Source: Rotaria socialis
Lineage: Eukaryota; Rotifera; Eurotatoria; Philodinida; Philodinidae
Direction: 5' to 3'
DNA length: 64,000 bases
Assembly (NCBI GenBank): GCA_905331475.1
Contig: CAJNYU010001121.1
Location: forward strand, 1-64,000
Shown: in pieces, positions 38,254-51,139 of the stretch
How positions within the stretch are numbered: the first letter of the stretch is position 1
How the letters are laid out: every line of letters starts with the position of its first letter
Made by a program: the position numbers and the translations under genes
The notes under the pieces: generated by a model
The model's input: the letters and a program-made list of their open reading frames with translations, nothing else
What the model was told of the DNA's origin: nothing
The model's database searches: none

Positions 38254-38882
38254 TTTTTTAAGCTTGAATAAATATACAAACAAACAAACAAAACAAACAG
38301 ACAAATTCTTGTAAGAAATCATCAATTTTGATACTTGCCACAGATCACAACCGTTTTGTCTCTACTGTAAGCACAAGAACTGTTCAAAGGAACAAGAAGA
38401 AAAAGCAAACGAAGCAAATGTATAATTTTGAAAACAAAACCAAGATGTCATGTTAAAACACACTCACACAAATATATATATCAATCGTTTGTTTTTCTAT
38501 ACAAAGTCAAAAATAATTTACAAACAAGAAAAATAAGAAAAATAAGACAAATGATAGACGTTGAATGAACAATGATTGTTGAATACAAGAAACAAAAAAA
38601 AAGAATTTGTACAAAAGAAACAGAAACATGTTTTTTGAGTCAAACCACACGAGAAAAACATACAAAGAGAAAAACTAACCGTAAGCATCATCACTAAATA
38701 GGAACTCACAGGATTCATGGGAAAGCTAAACGAAACAGAAACAAAACAAAGAAATGCTTCTTTTCACACTCTAATCAAGTCACCGGAGAACATTCAAAAG
38801 ACGTTCACATTTTACTGATCTCTTAAATGAAAACTCTATTTATGGACTAAATTAATTTTAAAATATACAGATTATGTGCTCT

Positions 38883-41808
38883 TTATGTATTAAGACTATT
38901 GCTTCGTTGTTGCTTTGAAGCATACAATCGTTCCATATCGGTAATTACTGCTTGAACAAAACCATCAGTATTGCCAGCAACTGGTTTATCTATGAACAAA
39001 AGCAAAACACGCAGTGAAAAATTCTGTTTTTAAATCAAATAGATTACTGTATTTCTGAGTAATCAATTGATCCAATGCAGCTTCGAGTGATTTACTAGGC
39101 GATGATGAAGGTGACGCAAGTTGACCATCATTATATCGTTTGAGGACAAGTAATTTTACAGATGCAATCAAATCAATTAATGTTTCTAAACAAAATTTTA
39201 AAGAAATAGTCTTGTAAATAAGTCTCAACACTATTTTTGAAAAGCAAAATTCAATTTATTTTGAATTCATGTAATATGAAATTTCTTGTTTTGTTTTCAT
39301 AAGATTTTGTTTATTATCGTTCGAAACCGGAGATTGAAAATTTTGTCATCAAGTCAAGTGTTCAAATAATTGCAAAGGGCAAATGGTAATTTAAGATTAA
39401 ATCACGAATATTGCCCGACTCTAGCAATCTAAATTTGTCGTTCTGTTTTCTTTTTGGTTATATGCCAAAGAAGAAAAAAAAGATAATCCAGATTAGAGCA
39501 AAAACAGAATAATAGACACTATTTGTCATGAGAGAAAAGGAAAAAACAAGAGAAGAACTGAGGCTATTTAATAGAAAAAAAAAGGAAAAGGTTAGCTGAC
39601 AGTCGTTTTTTTTTTGTTTGTTCTATTTTCATTTAATTGTATTGCAAAGAGAAAAATAAAAAAACAAGTTTGCAAGAAGCTTACTGTGTTCTTCATTCAA
39701 CCCATGTAATTTGAGTTTATTTGCTTCATGTTGTGCTTTCTTACGAAGTCGACAGGCTCTGAATAAATAAATAATTAGACTAAGAAGAAGAGAAGAAAAA
39801 AAACAGCAAGAACTTTTCATTGCTGTAGTACACACCGACTAGCAATTTTATTTTTTTCTTTTTTGACTTCAGCCGTATCGTTACTATTATGTATTGGTTG
39901 ATCAACATGATAAATTCCGTGATAAACGGATGGAGTATTTGCAGTTGTTTTATTAACAAATGTTGATAAATCTCTTATTTGTTTTCCGAGTTGATAAAGC
40001 TTGGTGGGATTTGGTGTAACATCATTTCCGTCACCTTTTCGAAGTTTGGTAAATGTTTGACCTTTTGTTTGCGTTAGTTTTATTTGATAAACTGGGTCAC
40101 TGAATTCTCGATATAGATGTGGATCACGTTCTTTCAAATAAAGTATTCGTTTCGTTTTTGGCCCTTTAGCTTGAACATTATATTGCCAAAAAAGTGATGA
40201 TGAATTTGGATGTGAATGTGCTGATTTTGATGATTCTAAATCGCGATTAAAAGTTGTTGATACTGTTGTTGCATTATCATCATCGGATGTTGCTTCATCG
40301 TCATCATCAATATCATTGTCTTGCATATGATCGGAAGAATTTTGTTCTATATCCGACCAAAGATCAGTCTCACTTTGCTGTTCCATTGTACAATTTGGAC
40401 TACTAGGATCATCTAAAGGAAAACAAGATCTATAGATATTTTTTTTTGTGTTTTATTGCAAAATTACCTTTAATTTCTGGAACAGAAAAACCAACTAATG
40501 ATGATCGTTTTCGAGCAAGAGCAGAAGCAGAAGGAGGAGAAGATGTAGCGCCAGCTCCCGATTGATTCAGTGAATAGAGTGTGCAATTGTTTGGTTGCTG
40601 TGGTTGAAAATTAATATCTGGTAAAAACTCTGTTTGATTTCGTTGTTGAGGCATTGAATAAAATGACGGCGAACCACCATAAGATGCCGATAAGCTATTA
40701 TTCAAACGAAGTTGTTGCTGTTGATTAATGACTTCAGAAAATGAATTTGATGTTGGCCGTGTATAGCCACCAAATGGCCATGCTGTATTCGATGACACAT
40801 CAGTTGAAAGGGATGATGTCGATGAATTTGTTGTTGTCGTCGGTGTGGTTATATTTGTTGATGATGATGCTCGACTTGGATAATATGTAGTATTTATATG
40901 AGAAGGTAACTTAAGACGAGATGGATCGAATAGATGAGGATCTAATTGTAGACAAAAGAAACAACACAAAAAAAAAGAAAGTTAAGTTTTTAGTGAATTA
41001 AAAAAAGAAATACATGTGTATAGAAATGACTTACCTATTCTAGTTTGTTGCTGTTGTGTTGCTCCTTCATTCATACTAGACGAACGAAAGCGTTTAACAT
41101 CTGAAAAACCACTATTTAATTGTAATTCAAGTGGATATGATGTGCCAAGAATTGAAGCATGTTGTTGTTCTTGAGCATATGGCGGTGGGTGTAAACTAGT
41201 TTTTGAATTTATTGTAATAGGTCCTTGAACAAATGATTGAAGTAATGTTGAAGCATTATTTGAATCTTGTGGCGGCGGTGGTGAAAATGGATGATGATGC
41301 TGATTAATGCTTAGTGTTGTAAATTTTGGACTTATGCCCAATGATGAATAACCGGATGTATTCGATTTAGAATTATTATTAACAGGAAAAGTTGGACGCG
41401 ATGTTGATGTCATATAAATATTATTTGATTGAGGATAATCTGTTGTTGACGACGGTGATATTGGTGGTGCTGTAGCTCCTTGGGCTGTTGATGGACTGTC
41501 AAGTAGATCAGATATTGAATCAAAATCAAGATCTAATGGACCTTCTGGTGATATATTACCATCAAGTAATATGTCCCCTTCATGTTCATGCTTCATTATT
41601 TCGTCAATAGCATTACAAAAATCTGCATTTGATGTTGGCTGTTCTAACCAACATTCCATTGGTTTTTCTTTAATATCTGAAATTAAGAAAAAAAAGAATA
41701 CACATATTTATAGTTATATATAAATACTTAGTAATGAAAAAGTCAAAATGAATTCTTACCAGGAGTTAAAACTCCTGAAATCTTCTTTGTTTGATTCAAT
41801 CCAATCAT
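38883..41808 (-). CDS. CREBRF: CREBRF/REPTOR-type bZIP regulator
   Basis: CREBRF (insect REPTOR) is a nuclear bZIP-like regulator of stress and nutrient responses; in flies it acts below TORC1. The start at 41808 gives [16 protein letters not shown], spliced to [20 protein letters not shown] and an acidic segment ([14 protein letters not shown]) that may activate transcription. A long Ser/Thr/Asn/Gln-rich region follows. The conserved C-terminal half has [18 protein letters not shown], then [14 protein letters not shown], and the bZIP basic region [20 protein letters not shown] followed by [12 protein letters not shown], split by a 78-bp intron at about 39759-39836. The end is [14 protein letters not shown] and [13 protein letters not shown] before the stop at 38883-38885. 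The [11 protein letters not shown] block and this bZIP are specific to the CREBRF family. An acceptor-like TTTTTCAG lies 7 bp before the ATG. Confidence 0.92.
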
Positions 41809-43844
41809 AGTTAATCTGAAAAATGAAGATTATATAGAAATGTAAATGAAAAACCAGAAATATCCAAGTCAATGATGACGTTAGAAATCCCATGTTCTAA
41901 CATATAATCTAGAATACGCTTAGAATAATTGACTTGTCGTTCTTGTCTCTGCGAGTAAGTTAAGAATGAAATAAAACAGACAACATGATGAAAATCCCCA
42001 ACTTTTTTTTCCATTTACTATAGACTCATCAGATTAGCATTTCTTAAAATAAAAAAAAGAGAGAAAAACAAGAACAAAAACAATACGAATTTTATAATGT
42101 ACTTGAGCATGAGTTACTCATTAATGATTCCTAAAAAAGATCTCGATTGATGACTATCGACATTAGTTATATATAGGAAAGAACATATAACTTGTTTCTA
42201 ATTGGTTCTTGTCAAGGCTTTTAATTGGTATATCTTTGAGTGAAAAAAAAATAAAAACAGGTGAATCAGCAAGAAAAAAAAACTTATATATATATATATA
42301 TAACTCATGTAGATTTATATTTAGTATCAAATGCTGTCGATGACACATACTCGCTTCGTTTTTTTTTTATTCGGGTTGCTTAAGGCTAAATACTACGAAT
42401 AAAACTGAAAAAAATAACTGACCAATCCGAAAACTAATTCACCCGGTATTGTTCTGTTTCTTCCTTCTTGTAGAATGTATATGTTTGAGTCTTTGAATAT
42501 ACGTAAACACGCGTGTAGTTGACGCTTAATGCATGCATATTTGTCCTGACTAGATGCAAGGAAACAAAACTGCTCTATTGGCAAAGAAAAATAAAACAGA
42601 AAAACAGAAAAAAAAAGAGAGAGAAACTTGTTATTGTTTTTATCACCCTATACTCATTGCATCATGCACTTCAAAACGCTTCTACATAGTAAATCGTTTC
42701 AAAAGAATGGAATAAAATAGGATTTATGCAATGCTTTGTAATGACAGTATGCCGATAGCTCGTTAGCAACAACTATTATTCATATATTTAGAAAAGTCAC
42801 TGACGAAGATCGTTTGTTGTCGTCAGTAATCAGTCATAGTATCCTTAACAGCGCCCTTAAACTAAGACGAAAAACGTCCGATGGCAAACAACTACTAAAT
42901 AAGTGGGAATAAGCAGCGGAAGAAGCTTAAGCATAATAACAGTGCATATTGGGCTGATCCTATTCTCTGCTAGTGATTATATTTTTCTTCTTCTTCTTTT
43001 TTGTCTCACAGTTTCTGACACATGTAAAATGTATGAAACGAATAATATGTACAAAAATACAAAATCACAAACAATAGTCATGATATTCTCAATGAATCAA
43101 CAACAATAGAAACCTATCATACGGTTTTCGTAGAGTTAATAAATGTCTCTAGTAAATACAACAAAAAGACACCTTTATAAAGCGAAGTCTGAATATGAAT
43201 GTTGCTATTTTCATTATTATCACGAGCACAAGCATCGTTTACTCTACAAAAGAAGAAGCGCATGATTTCTCAGCGTAAAAAAAATTACGAAACACAGCTG
43301 CATTATTGACCTTTTCTCGGTGTGAAGGTGAATTTATCTTGTGTCGATTCGATGGCCAAAGAAAAGTGTGTCGAATAAATTCTTTTTTAATATAAAGAAT
43401 AGTAGGAGAGGAACTACCGTAGTTTTGGTACGATCATCTCGGCATGAAACAGAACACAACAATATTGCAGCTTGCAAGTTGGAAATAGAAAAGAATAAGC
43501 ATGAAAGTCACAAGCTAACCTTATTTGCTGTTTTCTTGATCAATGTTGAGATAATGGAGGAAACGTTATTTATAAATTAAAATGGCGGCATACTCGATTA
43601 CTATTGGTTGAATGTTTGTTATCGCTACCAACAATGTTAACGTTAAAGCATGCATAGCGCTCATTGTCACAAAAAATTTGTGTCGTTCGAAATCTGTAGG
43701 ATTTTTTCTTTTTATTTCATGTCCTGATCATTTTTACAATTTTAGATTGCTATTCATTGGGCTTTTTTTTGTGATCGACGGATCTCGAAGAAAAACCGGT
43801 TAAAGAGAAGTTTGTGTTGTTGTTCGAAATAAAAACTCAATCAT
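41809..43844. promoter_or_regulatory. Divergent CREBRF/SIN3 upstream region
   Basis: About 2 kb between the opposed starts of CREBRF and SIN3, so it must carry both promoters. It contains a TA microsatellite near 42286-42302. Only short unsupported ORFs occur (for example 43341-43580). Confidence 0.4.
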
Positions 43845-44977
43845 ATGAACCCGAGTTCTAACAATTTGGTAAATATTAATAATAACAATAAATGAATATT
43901 ATAACTTAAATCCTATATTTTAGGGTTTGAATACTGTTGTTCCAACACTTGTTCAAAATCCTTCGACGTAAGTGTTTCAACCAATAATTTACTATAAACA
44001 TACAAAAGAGAGGATTCACATGCACGACAGCGAGTGAAAGTGAGAGCACTGTATCTAAGGCAAACTACTACCGTTTTTTCATATTAGTTATTGCAATTTG
44101 CAAAAGAAAAATCATTAATATAAAATTTTATTGTTTTGAAGACGACCGCCATCAACTGCGACAACAATTGTTTCAAATATACAAAATAGTTCATCACCTA
44201 TAAATCTCTTTACTAATTTTTCAAGTGGTTTATTATCATCGAATACTAGTAATACGTCCACATCCGGCCAAGGGCAATCAGCATCATCAGTAAGTTAAAT
44301 TTGATTTTTTCAGTTTAAAAGATTTATTTATTTATATGCTGATTGATTAGCGCCTGAAAGTGGAGGATGCACTTAGTTATCTCGATAAGGTGAAGAACCA
44401 ATTTGCGCTTCAGCCGCAAGTATACAACCAATTTTTGGATATTATGAAAGAGTTTAAATCACAAAGGTATCTGTTAAAATTGAAATCATTCGATTTTGTT
44501 TTTATAATAGAATATGTTTTATTAGTATTGATACTCAAGAAGTCATCAATCGTGTATCTACACTCTTTCATGGTCATCCAGATTTGATTGTCGGTTTCAA
44601 CACATTTTTACCACCAGGTTATAAAATTGAAGTTAGCAATGATCATCACGGTTATATTCAAGTAACACATCCAACATTGGGAACAGAATCTATTGCTATT
44701 GGCGGTTCTAGTTCAACATATAATTTAGCAATAACAACGCCAACATCAACTACATATCATTCGTCAACTATACGACAAACATCAAATTTATTAAATCAAG
44801 ATAATGATGAGACACAACAAGTTAAAAATGAAACTCCACAACCACCAATTAATCCAACAACACATGCAGTTAATACATTAATATCAGCAGCCAGCGCGCC
44901 TCAGCTACCATATTTTGGTACAACTGGTGGATTTAATCTCTCAACAAAAACACATAAACAGCCAACATTAAATACTA

Positions 44978-45008
<31 letters not shown>

Positions 45009-48000
45009 CGCTGCTGCTGCTACTACTACTACTACTAATATTAATAATAATAACAATAATTCAACAAATGCTAATGGACAACCAGTGGAATTTAATCATG
45101 CAATTAATTATGTCAATAAAATTAAAAATCGATTTCATCAGTAAGTTTTACTTTTGATATTTTTCTTTCTTTTTTGTAAAACTTGAAATATTTTAATTCT
45201 TTAGAAATCCAAATGTATATAAAACATTTCTTGAAATTCTTCATACATATCAAAAACAACAAAAAGATGCCAAGGAATCACCAACAAGTAATTAATTCGA
45301 TATACTAATGTCTCATAGAACATTGAGTCAAAACTAACTTTTTTTTCCTATAAAAGTAACATATCGTTTTATATTTGATGCATCATGACCAGCATTTTTG
45401 AATAGAACAACGAACGTCAATAAAAATAATTGACAGACACTTCGGTTGTCGAGATGTCGTTCTAAGAATCTCTGGCATATCTTATTCATTATTTTGACGT
45501 ACAATAAAAAAAAATTGTTTCTTATTTATTAAATTAATAGTTTCATCAACAACGAACAATGAAGGAAATAATCAAGGAATATTCCTGTCGGAAACAGAAG
45601 TTTATGCTAAAGTGGCACAACTATTTACGAATCATGAAGATCTTCTCTCGGAATTCAGTCAATTTCTACCAGATGCTACTCAACAACCAATAGTAAATCT
45701 AAATACAATTTAAAATAAAAAGCATATTTTCATTTTGTTTTATTTATAAAGGAACGCTTGAATTCTCTCTCGGATATTTTATCATCATCAGATAATTCAA
45801 ATTCATCAATAATTCCCGTCGTATCAAATTCAACACCACGTTTAATTATAAGTAATACAGTTGCTTCATCGATAATAACACCATCAGCATCATTGACAAC
45901 AACTTCATCAATTCCATCACAGACAATTTCAATTTCAACGACAAATAAAGATGAAACATCGTCACCAAAACGATCGACAATCATAACAGCATCCATGAAT
46001 ACCAATAAACGACCTGTTTCATCATTGAAACCACAAGTAATATCAAAGAAAAAACGTATTTCACTAACAAATAATATTCCAATAACATCATCAACGATTG
46101 ATGATATTAATATTCAAGATACAACAGGACAAAATAAAAATTTACCATCAATAGATGAAATATCATTTTTCGATAAAGTAATTTAATTGATAAGAATTTT
46201 ATTCGTTTTTTATTATTTGATTTTTTTTCTCAGGTGCAAAAAACTCTACGTAGTCCATTAGTATTTGATAATTTTTTACGTTGTATTCTTCTGTATACAA
46301 AACGAATTATAACTCGTATTGAATTATTTGAACTTATACAATCATATCTTGGGTAAAATATATTTATTGAAAGGAAAAAGAAAATGAACATGATTATTTT
46401 CTTTTAGTCATGTACCAGAATTATTGAAAACATTTCAAGAATTAATTAATTTACGTGGACCTGGTGAAGTTATTATTCCAAAAAGTATTTATGATCAAAA
46501 TGATACTGACAGTATGATTAGTATTGGTAAGTTGTTTATGAATAAGATGAAGAAAAAAACGTAGACAAATCATGGATTTGATGAATTCAAAAAGCAGATT
46601 ACAATGATATATTCTCTTTTTTTTTTTCTAACTATGAAGTGATCTTATGTGAAGAACTAGTTATCATAATTTTAGTTTTTAGATACACACGAATTGCATT
46701 GATACGTATGTGTCTCTATTAGTTCCTCATGATTGCTAGAACCAACCTGTAAATAAGAGTCTACTTTATCCCTTTAGATAGGTCCTATTCAGTATTAGAA
46801 TTAAAGATGCATCGAAACATTTCCAACTGAAAATCATTCGTATAATTAATAGTCTTGATAAATTGAAATTCTTTTATTTTTTTTTTAATATAATTTCTAA
46901 TCACATTTAGATTATGGATCATGTTCACAACAAGGTACCAGCTATCGTTCTGTTCCACGTTCTTATATTCCACCAGCCTGTAGTGGTCGAACACTATTAT
47001 GTAAAGAAGTTCTTAATGATCATTGTGTATTGTTTCCAACATTTACTGATGAATCATCATCGGTAGCAGCAAAGAAAAGTGTTTTCGAAGAGCATATGTA
47101 TAAAATTGAAGATGAACGTTTTGAACTTGATATCGTTATGGAAGTTAATTTAAGTGCAATAAGATCGTTAGAAAGTGTACAATTACATATGAATTCTTTA
47201 ACAACAGAACAATTGAATAACTTTCAATTAGATGATCAATTAGGTGGACAATCTACATTTACACAAAGACAAGCCGTACAAAGAATTTATGGTGAACGTG
47301 CTAGTGAAATAATTGATGGTTTAAAAAGAAATCCACGTGTTGCTGTTCCAATTGTTTTAAAACGGTAAGAGAAGTTGAAAGAAAAATAGCACTATTTTTT
47401 TCTTTTTTTTAGTTTAAAATCTAAAGATGAAGAATGGCGTGAATCAAAAAAGAATTTTGAACGTTTCTGGAAAGAACAAAGTGAAAAATACTATCTTAAA
47501 TCGTTAGATTATATGGGTATTAACTGTAAAAATACCGATGGACGAATTATTCGAAATCGTCATTTATTAAATGAAATTGAAAATATTAAAGAAGAAGTAA
47601 AGAAAAAAGTTACCTGATTTCATATCTCATATTTTGTTGTATTTCATTTTTTAGCGTGATCAACAATTGACACCAAATAATAATCAACCACACCTTATCT
47701 ATTCTTATGAAGATTTATCGATACTCGATGATGCTGCATCATTAATTATCTTTCTTGTTAAACGTCAAATGGCATTTGCCAAAGAAGATAAACAAAATAT
47801 TAAAAAAATCATGTATCAATTTCTACCAGATTTTCTGTTTACACCACGTGGAGAATTAAGTGACGATGAAGAAGGTACATTATTATATTGTACAAATTGA
47901 ATAGATTAGAACTTAATAATTGTAGACATCTTTTTTCTAAAAACAATTCATTATGCTAAATTAAAAAATGAATTATCCGTCATCAACATTTATATCAAAT

Positions 48001-51000
48001 TTTGACATAATTAGTAAATTGAGTAGATTTTGACATGTTATAAATCAAAAACATAAGACAAATCATTAGCTTTTAAAGCGCAATATTTTCTTCGTGAGTG
48101 ATCAAACAAAATAATTACTACGTACTCATCAAAAACATTTATATATTCATATCGTGATGCCTGGAGTTAGTTCAGAGTAAATATAGAATTTTTCTAATAA
48201 GAAAATTATGACATAGGACCCAGTTCTATGAGTAGCTGAATGCAAAATTTGTTAATAAGGTGTAAACGTTCTCGAGGCTTCCAGCACATACCGATGGCTG
48301 CATAGATACAAGCCAGTTTGCAAGATAAGTTAAAGTTTATAAGTAGAAGTCGAGAAATACACTCAGTCGATATAGTTGTATATCTCATAGACAAACTAAA
48401 CTTAATAAACGATCTGTACAATAAATAAAAGTTTTCGTTTAATTTTTGTTATTTATATGAATTTTCATCGATGGTCGTATTGTGTTGTTTTAATTCACAT
48501 GACATTTCAAAAGAAGTCTATAATAAAACTAATCACAGTCTGATATATTAATTGTCATAATGAATGATAATATATATATATATAGGAAATTAATGAAAAT
48601 TTCAGACAAAACTCTTTGCAATTTTATATCCGTGTGAATTACTTCTCGAGATTTATTTTGACAGAAATCAGAACTTTTTAATTAGAAATAATGCTTCCAT
48701 CCTATATTTCATTTTAAAATTAGATACTGTGCTATTGATAACATAAAGATGATATTAAAATATAGATTAATTAAATTTTCGTTTTAAGACGATGATGATG
48801 ATGAAAATGAAAATAATGGTAAACGTGATAAAAAATCTCGACCAACTCGTCATACCGATGCAAATCGACGACGTAATACAGATTTTTCAGCAACTAAACG
48901 ACGACAAGTTGCTCAAGAGTATCAAAAGCCTGTAAAAATTTCCATTGATTATTGTTTTTCTATATTATTTCTTCATTTTTTTAATTAGGATGATATGTTT
49001 CATTTATTTTTTGTCAATGACAATTATTATTACTTTTTTCGTCTTCATCAATTATTATATGAGCGTCTATTAAAAATGTTTCAACAATCATTACGTTTAA
49101 TTGAAGAAGATGATGGTTCTCAACGTAATCGACCACTATCTATTGCTTCCATACTTCGTACATCAAATCGTCGTAAGTTTTTTTTTCTCGAATTCAATTC
49201 AATTAATGAAGAAAATACTAAGTACAAAATTTTCAGTCACCATTTTTCCAGCTTGTCTCCATAATAAACGTTAGAAATCATGTGTACATGTTATAAAGTA
49301 CACTTCAAGAGAACATACCAGTAGAAATAACCTATTTAAATATTGACCTCAAGTTTAATTGCACAAGAAACAGATAATTTTGACACTTTAATGTCAAGGA
49401 GAAATAAGAACAAATTAAACTATCGAAATATGAGGAGCTATATGAAAAATTGCCGCCATCCCTATGCCTTTCGATAGATCCCATTCGCGAGCATGATAAA
49501 TCTGCAATACTAGTTGAAGTCGATTGATGTCATTGTGGGTTTGATTTTCTGACTTATGAAAACTGCTAGAGAGTATAAATTCATACAAATCGATAGGCTA
49601 AGTGGAAAAAGCTATTGTGACCGTATCATCATGTCTACTTCGGCTATTGTCATGTCAAAAGAACGATTCTATAAATAATTTATGAAAAGGAAAACTAATT
49701 CTCAATGATAAAATAATTAACATCGTCTTTTGTTTTTGTGTATCAAACAATGCTTAAGGTTAAATCATTGATATTAAAAATGATTTTCAGACAACAAAAT
49801 AAAACGATCACTGGCTGATTGACTTCGTTACTAGCAAATTTGAATGCGTATTTCATTTTATAGGAAAACGAAAATTCAATAGAATATTCTACTATGAGTT
49901 TTCAATGCGCTACTATAACAAACTAAAAAATTGTGCGTTTGTTGTTTTTTTGTTTAGCCAATATAACTGTTGATGAATACTATTCAGTATTTTTGGATAT
50001 GGTACGACATTTGCTTGATGGTAATATGGACAGTGTAACATATGAAGATTCATTACGTGAAATGTTTGGTATTCATGCATATATTGCATTCACAATGGAT
50101 AAAATTATTCAAAATTGCGTTCGACAGGTATATTTAAGAAAAAGTCGATTAAAATAAATGAAATTTTCTTTTTCTTTTAGCTTCATGCTATTGTCACTGA
50201 TGAATCATCAGATACTATCATGCGTTTATATTCTCAAACAAATGGTACTGCCGGTTGTGTTGATAATCTCTATTCAACAGCACAACAAAATGCTGAGGCT
50301 ATTTACCAGCGTGAAATGGAAACATATGCTAATGGAAATCGTTTATTTCGCGTTTGTTCAGTAAGTGAATTATAGGACTAAAAAGAATTGATATAATAAA
50401 ATTTTTATTTCAGTTTAAAAATGATCGGCGAATGACAACTTCATTGATTGTTATCGATTCATCTGATGATGAAGATGAAGAAAAAATATGTGAAAATGGA
50501 GCACGCTATGTTGAGTCCTATTTACATAAGAATGAAGGTGATCATGATGAAGCAGTAGCAGCACATTTAAGAACTAAACTACGAAAAAAACCTCGATATC
50601 TACATCGGTATGATTGATAAAAACAAAACGAACAGGCATAGTTAATTAAAATTTAATTTGATATTTATCTTTATAATAGAAATCTTTTGGTAACAAATGA
50701 TCCGTCAACACCTGATATAGTAACAATAAATAATGATTATTGTCGTATTGATACAAAAACACTTAAACGTAAACCATTTCATTGTGCTGGTTTTTTCTTG
50801 TATAGACGTAATTCATTACGTACAACAAAACAGGCATGTTGCATTTTTATTCAATTATGAAAATTTTGTCTTTTTCACTTTTAGAATCATAAAAAATTAA
50901 CACTCGAACAATATAATCGTTTTAAACAATATCATGATGATTGGTCTTTAAAAAATATATCTGAAAATGATACTAATAATTCAATAAATAATCTTTGGCT

Positions 51001-51139
51001 TAAAACACATCGATTAAATACTAACAATGATCAACAACCTTTAGTGATTCAACCAATTGTTTCAAATAATGAACAACATCTTGTACAACCACCCTATCAT
51101 CACTATCAACAATATCATATTGTGGATATAGAAAAATAA
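43845..51139 (+). CDS. SIN3: SIN3 transcriptional corepressor scaffold
   Basis: SIN3 is the scaffold of the histone deacetylase corepressor complex. The start at 43845 gives MNPSSNNL, spliced in frame (43845-43868, 43924-43967, 44142-44289, 44351-44466, 44526-45140 and on). PAH1 is [20 protein letters not shown] with a second half ending [15 protein letters not shown]2 is [18 protein letters not shown], completed after a 240-bp intron by [20 protein letters not shown]3 lies at about 46230-46480 ([15 protein letters not shown]). The HDAC1-interaction domain begins at about 46912 with [19 protein letters not shown] and runs to [16 protein letters not shown]. The Sin3 C-terminal domain includes [20 protein letters not shown] and ends near [11 protein letters not shown]. 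The stop is at 51137-51139. Thr/Ala/Asn repeats lie between PAH1 and PAH2. Introns at about 46525-46911, 47872-48787 and 49174-49956 are unusually long for this locus. Confidence 0.93.
44972..45058 (+). repeat. ACT/GCT/AAT trinucleotide tract in SIN3
   Basis: Runs of ACT, then GCT/GCC, then ACT and AAT codons encode Thr, Ala and Asn homopolymers in the PAH1-PAH2 linker. Length polymorphism is likely. Confidence 0.85.

Larger units (their letters stand above)
35892..38882. other. Intergenic between ankyrin gene and CREBRF
   Basis: About 3 kb with no supported gene. It holds the 372-bp foldback element at 36750-37121, a perfect 16-bp-arm hairpin at 38218-38253 and the 3' flanks of two convergent genes. 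The plus ORF at 37413-37625 shows no domain. Confidence 0.6.

Noticed and set aside
43341..43803. Two plus ORFs upstream of SIN3
   Set aside because: No domain or splice link to SIN3, whose first coding exon at 43845 joins in frame without them.
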